From contig NZ_CANLCY010000001.1 of the NCBI RefSeq assembly GCF_947489255.1, positions 1 to 64,000 of the forward strand: DNA of 64,000 bases, read 5' to 3'. The translations under genes were made by a program, and so were the position numbers. Below are positions 54,064 to 62,274 of the stretch, piece after piece. Source of the stretch: an uncultured Microbacterium sp. (GTDB lineage: Bacteria > Actinomycetota > Actinomycetes > Actinomycetales > Microbacteriaceae). Numbering within the stretch: the stretch's first letter is position 1; each line of letters starts with the position of its first letter. The notes beneath the pieces are model-generated. The model saw only the letters and a list, made by a program, of their open reading frames with translations. It ran no database searches and was not told where the DNA came from.

Positions 54064-54693
54064 TCAGCGCGCCACGGTCGCGACGAAGACCCGCGTTGGC
54101 TCATCAAGAACGCCGTCGCCGACGACTTCGATCGACACGTCCTCCAGAGCGAACTTCCGTACCTGCTTCGACGCCGCTTCCAGCTCCGCGCCCACGTTGG
54201 CACCCTTGAGGAACACCAGACGTCCCTGCGGGCGCACGAGCGGTGCGGTGAAGGGGAGCAGGGTGCGCAGCGCGCTCACCGCACGAGCGGTGGCGACGTC
54301 GAACACGCGACCTCCGGTCCACTCCTCACCGCGCATACGCGCCACGGTGACGTTGGAGAGGGACAGCTCCGCGACTTGCTCCGACAGCCACGCCGTGCGA
54401 CGCTCCATGGGCTCGATCAGCGTCCACTCCACGTCGGGCCGGGCGATCGCCAGCACCAGCCCGGGAAGACCCGCCCCCGACCCCACGTCGACCGCACGGC
54501 CATGGAAGTAGGGCGCCGCGATCGCGCTGTTGAGGATGTGGCGCGTCCACAGTCGAGGGACCTCGAGCGGGCCGATCAGACCGCGTTCTTCGCCGTGCCG
54601 CGCCAGGTTCTCCGTGAACCGGCGAGCACGGTCGATGTTCTCGCCGAAGATCGACGCGGCGACGGCCGGCTCGGTTTCGAGCTGTTCCGGCAT
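54064..54693 (-). CDS. rsmG: 16S rRNA (guanine527-N7) methyltransferase RsmG
   Basis: 209 aa. ENLARHGEERGLIGPLEVPR-LWTRHILNS is the GidB/RsmG N-terminal signature; VDVGSGAGLPGLVLAIARPD is SAM motif I, and EPMERRTAWLSEQVAEL motif II. It methylates G527 in the 530 loop of 16S rRNA. Part of the conserved rsmG-khpB-yidC-yidD-rnpA-rpmH run; normally followed at once by parA, here by the gene-free region. Confidence 0.96.
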   Translation of the reverse strand: MPEQLETEPAVAASIFGENIDRARRFTENLARHGEERGLIGPLEVPRLWTRHILNSAIAAPYFHGRAVDVGSGAGLPGLVLAIARPDVEWTLIEPMERRTAWLSEQVAELSLSNVTVARMRGEEWTGGRVFDVATARAVSALRTLLPFTAPLVRPQGRLVFLKGANVGAELEAASKQVRKFALEDVSIEVVGDGVLDEPTRVFVATVAR

Positions 54694-54701
54694 CTCCGGC
54701 C

Positions 54702-55205
54702 TCAGCCGCGACGCAGCACGGTGTGACGATCGGCTCCTTCGCCGAACGACTCCGAGGCGTACCCGCGGTCCGCGGCGATGTCATGCACGAGCTTGCGCTC
54801 GTAGCTCGACATCGCGGGCAGCGATGCCTGCGATGCTCCCTCGTCCAACCGGGCGATGGCGCGGTCGACCAGGGTCTCGAGCTGCCGCTGTCGTGCGTCT
54901 CGAGATCCACCGATGTCGAGGATGAGTCGCGAGAAACGGCCCGTCGAGTTCTGCACGGCCAACCGCGTCAGCTCCTGCAACGCCTGAACCGTGTCGGGGT
55001 GGGACAGGCTCCCAAGGGCCGCGGCATCCTCGGCTTCGACGGACACGTATGCGCGCCCGCCACGGACATCCATCGCCAGATCGCCGTCGATGTCGGCGAT
55101 GTCGAGGAGCCCCTCGAGGTAGTCGGCGGCGATGTCGCCTTCCTGCTCGAGCTGCTCTTCCGTGGCGGCGGTCTGGTCGGGGGCGATCTGATCGGACGTC
55201 GTCAT
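54702..55205 (-). CDS. khpB: R3H/KH RNA-binding protein (Jag/KhpB)
   Basis: 167 aa. The KH-like part (GDLAMDVRGGRAYVSVEAED, TVQALQELTRLAVQNSTGRF-type segment) is followed by the R3H domain: SLPAMSSYERKLVHDIAADR with GYASESFGEGADRHTVLRR at the end. The extra N-terminal Jag domain of firmicutes is absent, as usual in actinobacteria. It binds RNA and is tied to cell-envelope growth in other bacteria. Encoded 8 bp upstream of rsmG and 15 bp downstream of yidC. Confidence 0.93.
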   Translation of the reverse strand: MTTSDQIAPDQTAATEEQLEQEGDIAADYLEGLLDIADIDGDLAMDVRGGRAYVSVEAEDAAALGSLSHPDTVQALQELTRLAVQNSTGRFSRLILDIGGSRDARQRQLETLVDRAIARLDEGASQASLPAMSSYERKLVHDIAADRGYASESFGEGADRHTVLRRG

Positions 55206-55220
55206 CGTGATCTCCGGATG

Positions 55221-56294
55221 TCAGGAAGCGGGGGAGGAGCCGGGGCTGCCGGCGGACCCGCCCGCGGCACCGGTGTTCTTGGCGGACTGCTGCTTCTTCG
55301 CGCGCTGCTTGCCGACAGGCTGCTGACGCTTGGGGGCCGCGGCACGGGCACGCTCGGCCTCCTCGAGGAGACGCTGCTGCTCGGCTTCGTATTTCTCGAT
55401 CGGCACGACCTTGCCCGACGAATCGATCGCCTTGCCCTTGCGCGCGAGTCGCTCTTCGCGGGCCTTCGCTGCATCCGAGCCCGGCGTGGGCATCTCACGG
55501 ATGACGACGAACTGCTGCACCATCGTCCACAGGTTGCTGACGAACCAGTAGATGACGACACCGAGCGGGAAGAAGACACCCGAGAAGATGAAGGCCAGCG
55601 GCAGGATGTAGAGCATGATCTTCTGCATCTGGTACGCCTGACCGGTCTTGGCCTCGGGCGACAGGTTCTTCGAGATGATCTGCAGCTGGGTGAAGAACTG
55701 CGAGCCGATCATGAGCACGACCAGCGTCAGGAGGATCGCGACGGTGACCTGACCGTCGGGCTGAGTCCACGCGGTGACGAGGTTCACGTGCATGGATGCC
55801 ACGTCGAAGAGGCGTGCGTCGTAGAACTCGGTCGTGAGCTCGGGCGTGAGCAGCCCCACACCACCGACGCCGCTCGCCGCGTGCTTCGACACGTCGTTCA
55901 GCACGCTGAAGAGGGCGAAGAAGATCGGCATCTGCACCAGCAGGGGCAGACAGCTGGACACGGGGGTGGTGCCGTGCTTCTTGTACAGCGCCATCGTCTC
56001 GCGGCTCATCGCCTCACGCGAGAGCTGGTCCCGCTTGCCGCGGTACTTCTCCTGCACCTTGCGGAGCTCGGGGGCGATCTCCATCATCTTGCGCTGGCTC
56101 TTGATCTGCCTCACGAAGAGCGGGATGAGAGCCGCGCGGACGATGAGGACCAGGCCGATGATCGAGAGCACCCACGTCAGACCGGCTGCCGGCGGCATTC
56201 CGAGGGCCGTGAACAATGCGTGCCAGCCCACCAGCACGAGCTCGACCGCCCATTTCAGCGGCCAGAGGATGGTCCCAATGAGATCGAATTGCAC
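55221..56294 (-). CDS. yidC: Membrane protein insertase YidC
   Basis: 357 aa from GTG 56292-56294 with AAGGA upstream. Helix 1 at about 25-45, VRAALIPLFVRQIKSQRKMM with the conserved hydrophilic-groove Arg, the cytosolic hairpin PELRKVQEKYRGKRDQL, then LPLLVQMPIFFALFSVL and three further helices. A Lys/Ala/Gln-rich basic tail (about 300-357) may bind ribosomes. It inserts membrane proteins alone or with Sec. A longer frame upstream is antisense-like, Arg-rich and discarded. Confidence 0.95.
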   Translation of the reverse strand: MQFDLIGTILWPLKWAVELVLVGWHALFTALGMPPAAGLTWVLSIIGLVLIVRAALIPLFVRQIKSQRKMMEIAPELRKVQEKYRGKRDQLSREAMSRETMALYKKHGTTPVSSCLPLLVQMPIFFALFSVLNDVSKHAASGVGGVGLLTPELTTEFYDARLFDVASMHVNLVTAWTQPDGQVTVAILLTLVVLMIGSQFFTQLQIISKNLSPEAKTGQAYQMQKIMLYILPLAFIFSGVFFPLGVVIYWFVSNLWTMVQQFVVIREMPTPGSDAAKAREERLARKGKAIDSSGKVVPIEKYEAEQQRLLEEAERARAAAPKRQQPVGKQRAKKQQSAKNTGAAGGSAGSPGSSPAS

Positions 56295-56296
56295 GA

Positions 56297-56653
56297 TCAG
56301 TCCTTTCGGGCGGGCACGACGAATCCGTGCCGAGTGAGTTCGTGGCGGAAGGCCCGATGAGGACGGACGTCGTCGATGCCACCCTGAGCCCAGGGATGAC
56401 ACCGTGCGAGACGGGCCGCGGTGAACGCGATGCCCTTCACGAGTCCGTGCTGCTGAACGGCGCCCACCGAATAGGCGGAGCAGGACGGGTAGTACTTGCA
56501 CACGTCGCCGTAGACGTGCGAGATCGTCGCTCGGTAGGCGTGCAGCAGCGCGAGCCCCGCATTACGCGGGAGGAGCGGGACGGATGCCAGGACGGCATCC
56601 GCTCGAAGGCGACCGGTCCCCGTGGAGGACGTCGGGAGTGTCGAAGCGCTCAT
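56297..56653 (-). CDS. yidD: Membrane protein insertion efficiency factor YidD
   Basis: 118 aa. GDVCKYYPSCSAYSVGAVQQ and RLARCHPWAQGGIDDV carry the YidD cysteine pattern (Cys-x5-Cys and a third Cys). The N-terminal 25 residues (Ser/Thr-rich) and the long C-terminus are loosely conserved. Peripheral membrane protein assisting YidC. The ATG overlaps the rnpA stop (ATGA); its end is 2 bp from the yidC start. Confidence 0.93.
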   Translation of the reverse strand: MSASTLPTSSTGTGRLRADAVLASVPLLPRNAGLALLHAYRATISHVYGDVCKYYPSCSAYSVGAVQQHGLVKGIAFTAARLARCHPWAQGGIDDVRPHRAFRHELTRHGFVVPARKD

Positions 56654-56988
56654 GCTGACGCTTTTCGTTCGAGGCACCTCACCACGTCGGCGCGAAGGGT
56701 CGCGTAGTCGATCGTGGCGGCGGAGGGAAGTGCGCGGATGACGATCGAGGCGCCCCCGCGGATGGACGGGAGCGCCTCGGCGCACACTGCTTTGAGGCGG
56801 CGGCGGATGGTGTTGCGGGTGACAGCGGAGCCGACCTGTCGGCTCACGATGAAGCCGAAGCGAGGCGAATCGGTCTCGGCCGACGAGCCGACGTAGGTGA
56901 TCGTGTGCGCTCCGGCACAACGAGAGCCCCGTCGGACTGTGGCTTTGTAGTCCGATCCGCGGGTGAGTCGGTTCGGCTTCGCGAGCAC
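56650..56988 (-). CDS. rnpA: Ribonuclease P protein component
   Basis: 112 aa from GTG 56986-56988. KPNRLTRGSDYKATVRRGSR begins the fold, and RFGFIVSRQVGSAVTRNTIR-RRLKA is the RNR signature of RnpA. It is the protein cofactor of RNase P in tRNA 5' maturation. The start is 8 bp after the rpmH stop, so the two are co-transcribed; an upstream extension overlaps rpmH out of frame. The RNA component is not in the window. Confidence 0.94.
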   Translation of the reverse strand: MLAKPNRLTRGSDYKATVRRGSRCAGAHTITYVGSSAETDSPRFGFIVSRQVGSAVTRNTIRRRLKAVCAEALPSIRGGASIVIRALPSAATIDYATLRADVVRCLERKASA

Positions 56989-56996
56989 CGGGTCTA

Positions 56997-57134
56997 TCAG
57001 GCCGAGAGCTCGGTGCGGCCCTTGGCGCGACGCGCCGAAAGGATGCCGCGGCCGGCACGCGTGCGCATGCGGGCGCGGAAGCCGTGCTTCTTGGCGCGGC
57101 GGCGGTTGTTGGGCTGGAAGGTGCGCTTGCTCAT
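56997..57134 (-). CDS. rpmH: 50S ribosomal protein L34
   Basis: 45 aa: [20 protein letters not shown] opening and [14 protein letters not shown] near the end, an intact L34. The gene is short enough to be missed by length cut-offs. GGAG stands about 7 nt before the ATG at 57132-57134. First gene of the rpmH-rnpA-yidD-yidC-khpB-rsmG run, reading away from dnaA. Confidence 0.97.
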   Translation of the reverse strand: MSKRTFQPNNRRRAKKHGFRARMRTRAGRGILSARRAKGRTELSA

Positions 57135-57238
57135 GGGTCACTCCGGAGGTGGTGTCGCCCGATGCTCTTCTGCCGGGGACGGGGTCGGGACTGCCGTATA
57201 GGCATAAGTCAACCGACTAAGGCTACGTCGCGCGCGCC

Positions 57239-57377
57239 GTTAACTCAAACCGAGGAGCCGACCGGCCATTATCCCCAGGCGTTGTCCACAAGCGTGGCAA
57301 AGACACGCGGCCGGGTCTTACAGTGGATTTTGCTCCGCGAGAGCCGCGAACTAGCGTGGCCCCGGAAGTTATCCACA
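57239..57377. other. oriC left part, DnaA boxes upstream of dnaA
   Basis: TTATCCCCA at 57269-57277, TTGTCCACA at 57282-57290 and a perfect TTATCCACA at 57369-57377, plus a GTTAAC at 57239-57244. They stand between rpmH and dnaA and can serve both initiation and dnaA autoregulation. Confidence 0.75.
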
Positions 57378-57428
57378 GGTTCGGCGCGACACGTCGATCA
57401 CCCGTCGCGTCTAGACCCCGGAGGGGAC

Positions 57429-58859
57429 ATGTCTCTGCACGAAGTACCGGATGTCCCCGTCTGGTCAGCTGTGCTGGACCATCTTCTCACCGACGATCGC
57501 GTCACCCCGCAGCTGCACGGCTTTCTCAACCTCGCGGTTCCGCAGGGCGTGATGGGAGGGACGCTGTATCTCGACGTCCCCAACGACTTGACCGCGGCCC
57601 AGTTCAACAAGCGCATGCGAGCCCCCATCATGGAGGCGCTCGCCCAGGTGCAGGGAGAAGACCCGTCGGTCGGGACGTTCCGCGTCGTCGTGAACCCGGA
57701 CCTCGTCGACGCCCCGCGGCCGTCGACCTCACCGGCGATGACGACTCCCGACCGTTCGCCGGCGAACTCCGGCTCGCACGGGCCGTCGATCGAGCAGACC
57801 CCCGAGCCGATCGTTCCGGCCTCGCGCAACGACACACGACTGAACCCGAAGTACACCTTCGACAACTTCGTGATCGGTCAGTCCAACCGCTTCGCTCACG
57901 CCGCCGCCGTCGCGGTCGCCGAGGCGCCCGCCAAGGCCTACAACCCCCTCTTCATCTACGGCGATTCCGGCCTGGGCAAGACGCACCTGCTGCACGCCAT
58001 CGGCGATTACGCCGCGAGCATGTACGCCGGCATCCGGGTTCGCTACGTCTCGAGCGAAGAGTTCACGAACGACTTCATCAACTCGATCGCCAACAACCGC
58101 GGTTCGGCCTTCCAAGCCCGCTACCGCGACGTCGACATCCTGCTCATCGACGACATCCAGTTCCTTCAGGGTCGCGCCGAGACCCAGGAGGCGTTCTTCC
58201 ACACCTTCAACACGCTGCACGATCACGACAAGCAGGTCGTCATCACGAGCGACCTGCCTCCGAAGCAACTGACCGGTTTCGAAGACCGCATGCGAAGCCG
58301 CTTCGAATGGGGTCTGATCACCGACGTCCAGGCACCCGACCTCGAGACGCGCATCGCGATCCTCCGCAAGAAGGCCCAGAGCGAGCGTCTGCTCATCCCC
58401 GACGACGTCCTCGAATACATCGCCACCGTCGTCTCGTCGAACATCCGCGAACTCGAGGGCGCCCTCATCCGTGTCTCCGCGTTCGCGAGCCTGAACCGCT
58501 CGACGCTCGACATGTCGCTGGCGCAGACGGTGCTCCGCGACATCATCGACCAGAACGACGCGAACGTGATCTCGCCGACCGACATCATCACCGCGACCGC
58601 GCAGTACTTCAAACTCTCCGTCGACGATCTCTACGGATCGAGCCGGTCGCAGGCCGTGGCGACGGCCCGACAGATCGCCATGTACCTCTGCCGGGAGCGC
58701 ACGAGTCTGTCGTTGCCGAAGATCGGGCAGCTCTTCGGCAACCGCGACCACACCACGGTCATGTACGCCTACAAGAAGATCAGCGACCTCATGAAGGAGC
58801 GCCGCTCCATCTTCAACCAGGTCTCCGAGATCACGAGCCAGCTCGGCCGCATGCGCTGA
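57429..58859 (+). CDS. dnaA: Chromosomal replication initiator DnaA
   Basis: 476 aa from ATG 57429 with GGAGGGG upstream. Domain I (about 1-85), a Ser/Pro-rich linker domain II (about 95-140), domain III AAA+ with Walker A YGDSGLGKTHLLHA and Walker B ILLIDDIQFLQ, and domain IV with the DnaA-box-reading signature PKIGQLFGNRDHTTVMYAYK. It melts the origin and loads the replicative helicase. A longer open frame upstream covers the rpmH region and is rejected. Confidence 0.98.
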   Translation: MSLHEVPDVPVWSAVLDHLLTDDRVTPQLHGFLNLAVPQGVMGGTLYLDVPNDLTAAQFNKRMRAPIMEALAQVQGEDPSVGTFRVVVNPDLVDAPRPSTSPAMTTPDRSPANSGSHGPSIEQTPEPIVPASRNDTRLNPKYTFDNFVIGQSNRFAHAAAVAVAEAPAKAYNPLFIYGDSGLGKTHLLHAIGDYAASMYAGIRVRYVSSEEFTNDFINSIANNRGSAFQARYRDVDILLIDDIQFLQGRAETQEAFFHTFNTLHDHDKQVVITSDLPPKQLTGFEDRMRSRFEWGLITDVQAPDLETRIAILRKKAQSERLLIPDDVLEYIATVVSSNIRELEGALIRVSAFASLNRSTLDMSLAQTVLRDIIDQNDANVISPTDIITATAQYFKLSVDDLYGSSRSQAVATARQIAMYLCRERTSLSLPKIGQLFGNRDHTTVMYAYKKISDLMKERRSIFNQVSEITSQLGRMR

Positions 58860-58871
58860 GCGCTCCTCTCC

Positions 58872-58909
58872 CCGAGGGGTCCGTCCGAGGTTTCGGACGG
58901 ACCCCTCGG
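58872..58909 (+). terminator. Strong terminator after dnaA
   Basis: Perfect 17-bp arms 58872-58888 and 58893-58909 around GGTT, followed by TCGTTTTCG. It isolates dnaA transcription from the origin and dnaN. Confidence 0.92.
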
Positions 58910-58975
58910 TCGTTTTCGCGCGCCAGCTCGCCGCGAAACGCCGCTGAGCGATATCTTTCAGCCGGTTCTACACAG

Positions 58976-59210
58976 TGTGGAAAACCTGTGGATAACTCTG
59001 ATTTGCTGCGGATGAGATGTGCACGAACGCGTTAACACTGTGGATGACGCCGAGGGGGCCGCATCCGCGATCGCTGTTAACTGCCCAGGGTCTCCGCAAA
59101 GCGTCCACAGCCCACCGACGCTTCGATCCCTTGTGTTAACACGCGTGTCGAGAGTTATCCACAGTCTCCACAGCGGTTAACAAGATGAAGATCCTTTATC
59201 CGTGTTAAGA
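58976..59210. other. oriC right part, dnaA-dnaN intergenic region
   Basis: DnaA boxes: TGTGGAAAA 58976-58984, TGTGGATAA 58987-58995 (perfect, reverse), TGTGGATGA 59039-59047, TTATCCACA 59155-59163 (perfect, forward). Four GTTAAC palindromes at 59031, 59076, 59135 and 59176. The relatively AT-rich stretch 59177-59210 before dnaN could be the unwinding element. Confidence 0.85.
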
Positions 59211-59269
59211 GAGATCCGATGACCTTGCCGTGCAAACGGCGGACGACGGGGACTGCGGGAGCAGGGCAC

Positions 59270-59275
59270 TAGCAT
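59270..59275 (+). promoter_or_regulatory. -10 box TAGCAT of dnaN
   Basis: TAGCAT 33 bp before the dnaN GTG, followed by a GGGAG Shine-Dalgarno; identical to the trxB -10 word. Confidence 0.5.
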
Positions 59276-59308
59276 GGGTAAGCCATACCCGCCGTCAAGG
59301 GAGCGCCC

Positions 59309-60460
59309 GTGAAGTTCCACGTCAATCGCGATGTGTTCAGCGAAGCCGTCTCGTTCGTGGTCAAGCTCCTGCCCCAGCGCAATCCGCAGCCGATCCTGGC
59401 CGGTGTGCTCATCGAGGCGGGGGAGCAGGGACTCACCCTCGCAGCCTTCGACTACGAGGCATCCGCTCGCACCACCATCGAGGCGACGGTCGACGAGCCG
59501 GGCACGATCCTCGTCCACGGCCGACTGCTCAGCGACATCGCGAGCCGCCTGCCGAACGCTCCGATCCAGATCGCGGTCGACGATGACGGCGGCATCCTGC
59601 TCACGTGCGGCTCGGCCCGATTCACCCTGGCATCCATGCCCGTGCAGGAATACCCCGCGATCCCCGAGGTCACGGGGGAATCGGGCCTCGTGCCGGCCGA
59701 CGAGTTCGCGACCGCGATCGCCCAGGTGGCGTTCGCCGCCTCCCGCGACGACGTCACCCCCGTGCTCACCGGTGTCCAGCTCGAGGTCACGGGCACGCAG
59801 CTCAGCCTCGTCGCGACCGACCGCTACCGCGTCGCGCTGCGCGAGATCCCCTGGGACGGCGGTGCCGCGGCATCCGACGAGCCGACCTCGGCGCTCGTGC
59901 CGGCACGCACCCTCCAGGAGGTCGGCAAGACCTTCGCCCACGGCGGCGATATCTCGATCGCCTTCTCCGGGTCGGGAGACCGCGAGATCATTGCTTTCTC
60001 GTCGGGAAACAAGACCGTCACGTCCCTGCTCATCAAGGGCAACTTCCCGCCCGTGCGTCGCCTTTTCCCGGCTCAGACCGAGCACCACAGCGTCGTGAAC
60101 ACCGCCGAGCTCGCCGAAGCGGTCCGCCGTGTCGCGCTGGTGCTCGATCGTTCCGCGCCCCTGCGTTTCACCTTCGGTCCCGAGGGCGTGTCCATGGACG
60201 CGTCGGGCACCGAGCAGGCGCGCGCGACGGAGTCCGTCGACGCGACCCTGGTCGGCGACGAGGTGACCCTCGGTCTGAACCCCCAGTACCTGCTGGAGTC
60301 GCTCGGGGCGGTGCGCAGCGAGTTCACGCGCATCACGTTCACCTCGAGCGACAACGCGAACAAGCTCAGCCCCGTGCTGGTCACCCCGCAGACCTCGGTA
60401 GACAAGGGCGGCGAGGGGTCGTTCAAGTACCTTCTGCAGCCCAACCTGCTGCTGCGCTGA
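59309..60460 (+). CDS. dnaN: DNA polymerase III beta sliding clamp
   Basis: 383 aa from GTG 59309. MKFHVNRDVFSEAVSFVVKL opens domain 1; GILLTCGSARFTLASMPVQEYPAIP is the central clamp motif, and three repeated clamp domains follow. The C-terminal LSPVLVTPQT region closes the hydrophobic pocket that binds polymerase and other partners. Usual position between dnaA and recF. Confidence 0.98.
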   Translation: MKFHVNRDVFSEAVSFVVKLLPQRNPQPILAGVLIEAGEQGLTLAAFDYEASARTTIEATVDEPGTILVHGRLLSDIASRLPNAPIQIAVDDDGGILLTCGSARFTLASMPVQEYPAIPEVTGESGLVPADEFATAIAQVAFAASRDDVTPVLTGVQLEVTGTQLSLVATDRYRVALREIPWDGGAAASDEPTSALVPARTLQEVGKTFAHGGDISIAFSGSGDREIIAFSSGNKTVTSLLIKGNFPPVRRLFPAQTEHHSVVNTAELAEAVRRVALVLDRSAPLRFTFGPEGVSMDASGTEQARATESVDATLVGDEVTLGLNPQYLLESLGAVRSEFTRITFTSSDNANKLSPVLVTPQTSVDKGGEGSFKYLLQPNLLLR

Positions 60461-60507
60461 CGCACGGAGCCCGACCCGTCCGCCGTCACCGTGTCGGAGG
60501 CGGCGGG

Positions 60508-60513
60508 TAGTCT
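60508..60513 (+). promoter_or_regulatory. -10 box TAGTCT, leaderless promoter of recF
   Basis: TAGTCT, six bases, then GTG 60520, with no Shine-Dalgarno. Confidence 0.55.
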
Positions 60514-60519
60514 GACTCG

Positions 60520-61674
60520 GTGATCGTCGAGCAGTTGGGACTGAAGGACTTCCGCAATTACGCGGGTGCCGACGTCTCGCTCTCCGCGGGCGCCAATCTC
60601 TTCGTCGGACGCAACGGACAGGGCAAGACGAACCTCGTCGAGGCCGTCGCGTACCTTGCCACCCTCGGCTCGCACCGAGTGTCGAACGACGCCCCTATGG
60701 TGCGCGACGGAACGGATGCCGCGATCGTCCGCGCGCGGCTCGCCCACGGTGAGCGCACCGTGCTGCTCGAGCTGCAGCTCAACCGCCAGGGAGCGAACAA
60801 GGCGCGCGTCAACGGGGTGAACGTCCGCACCTCCGAACTCCCGCGGTACGCCCAGGTCGTGCTGTTCGCCCCGGAAGACCTCCAGATCGTGCGGGGCGAC
60901 CCCTCCTCGCGTCGTCGCTTCGCCGACCAGCTGATCGTGCAGCGCAGCCCGCGCATGTCGGCCGTGCTCTCGGACTACGACCGGGTGCTGCGCCAGCGCA
61001 GCGCCCTGTTGAAGTCCGCGCGCGCACGCGGAGTGCGCGGCGACGCGCTGAGCACGCTCGACGTCTGGGACGAGAAGCTGGTGTCCCTCGGCACCGAAGT
61101 GATCGAGGCGCGCCTCGCCCTGGCATCCGATCTCTCGGCCCCGGTCGCCAGCGCGTACGCCTCGATCGCCGGCGACGACCACGGGCCCCGCTTGTCGTGG
61201 GCGCTGTCGGTGGGCGGCGGCGACCCCGAAGAGGGTGACGCCGGGGCGGCAGAAGGGCCGGCCGGACCGCTCGCGGACCAGTTCCGCGCCGCCCTCGCCG
61301 CCCGGCGCTCCGCAGAGCTCGAGCGGGGGCTGACCCTCGTCGGACCGCACCGCGACGACCTCGTGCTCGAGGTGCGCGGCCTCCCGGTCAAGGGGTACGC
61401 GTCGCACGGCGAATCCTGGTCGGTCGCGCTCGCCCTGCGGTTGGCCTCCGCGGAACTCCTGCGGGCCGAATCCCGCTTGGGCGACCCCGTCCTCATCCTC
61501 GACGACGTCTTCGCCGAGCTCGACGCCGGTCGCCGCACGCGCCTGGCCGAGCTGGCGGGCGGCTTTGAGCAGGTCATCGTCACCTCCGCCGTCGAAGAAG
61601 ACGTGCCCGACGCCCTCCGAGCCCACGTCGTGCGGGTCGAGGCCGGTCGCATCCGGGAGAGCGCCGATGACTGA
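60520..61674 (+). CDS. recF: DNA replication and repair protein RecF
   Basis: 384 aa from GTG 60520. Walker A GRNGQGKTNLVEAVAYLATL, signature segment SHGESWSVALALRLASAELL and Walker B DPVLILDDVFAELDAGRR show an SMC-like ATPase. It loads RecA at gaps through RecOR. Position and length are standard. The stop overlaps the next ATG by 8 bp. Confidence 0.97.
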   Translation: MIVEQLGLKDFRNYAGADVSLSAGANLFVGRNGQGKTNLVEAVAYLATLGSHRVSNDAPMVRDGTDAAIVRARLAHGERTVLLELQLNRQGANKARVNGVNVRTSELPRYAQVVLFAPEDLQIVRGDPSSRRRFADQLIVQRSPRMSAVLSDYDRVLRQRSALLKSARARGVRGDALSTLDVWDEKLVSLGTEVIEARLALASDLSAPVASAYASIAGDDHGPRLSWALSVGGGDPEEGDAGAAEGPAGPLADQFRAALAARRSAELERGLTLVGPHRDDLVLEVRGLPVKGYASHGESWSVALALRLASAELLRAESRLGDPVLILDDVFAELDAGRRTRLAELAGGFEQVIVTSAVEEDVPDALRAHVVRVEAGRIRESADD

Positions 61675-62155
61675 GGAGCCGGAACTCCCCGAGACCATGG
61701 CCACCTACCTGCGGCTCCGCGGGCTCGAACCGTCGCCCTATCGGAAGAGGAAGCGTCGGCGTCGCGCCGACGACGGCGAGAACGCGCCTTTCACCCCCGG
61801 ACGCGACCCGCACGGCCTCGGCGACGTCCTCTCCACGCTCACGCGATCGGCGGGGTGGGAGCCGCAGCTCTCGCGTGAGGACCTCGTGCGCACCTGGGAC
61901 GAGGTGGCCGGCGCCGAGACGGCCGCGCACACCCGGCCCGTGGCGTTGGACAACGGCACGCTGACGGTGCAGGCCGACTCGACGGCGTGGGCGAAGCAAC
62001 TGCAGCTCATGCGCGCGCACATCCTCTCGGAGATCGTCCGGCGCTTCCCCGAGGCGGGAGTCGAGGCGATCCGCTTCGTCGGGCCCGACGTCCCCTCTTG
62101 GAAATGGGGGCCCAGAGCCGTTCCAGGCCGCGGTCCGCGCGATACCTACGGTTAG
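61667..62155 (+). CDS. dciA: DUF721/DciA-family protein
   Basis: 162 aa. The conserved DUF721 core [20 protein letters not shown] with [20 protein letters not shown] and a [12 protein letters not shown] end are present, after a basic linker ([11 protein letters not shown]). Homologous in position to Rv0004. Known: DciA is the ancestral loader/operator of the DnaB helicase in bacteria without DnaC/DnaI. ATG 61667 lies inside the end of recF. Confidence 0.88.
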   Translation: MTEEPELPETMATYLRLRGLEPSPYRKRKRRRRADDGENAPFTPGRDPHGLGDVLSTLTRSAGWEPQLSREDLVRTWDEVAGAETAAHTRPVALDNGTLTVQADSTAWAKQLQLMRAHILSEIVRRFPEAGVEAIRFVGPDVPSWKWGPRAVPGRGPRDTYG

Positions 62156-62231
62156 GCCATGGTCGGTCCCGGTTCGACACGATTTCTCCCCGCGTAGAGG
62201 CGTACACGCCATTTCGGCGGGCCCCGCGCGG

Positions 62232-62237
62232 TAAGAT
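62232..62237 (+). promoter_or_regulatory. -10 box TAAGAT of gyrB
   Basis: TAAGAT 37 bp before the gyrB ATG in the 119-bp dciA-gyrB gap; a CTGGAG Shine-Dalgarno lies before the start. Confidence 0.45.
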
Positions 62238-62274
62238 GGAGATTCCGACGAATCGATCTGGAGCGCGTTTACTC

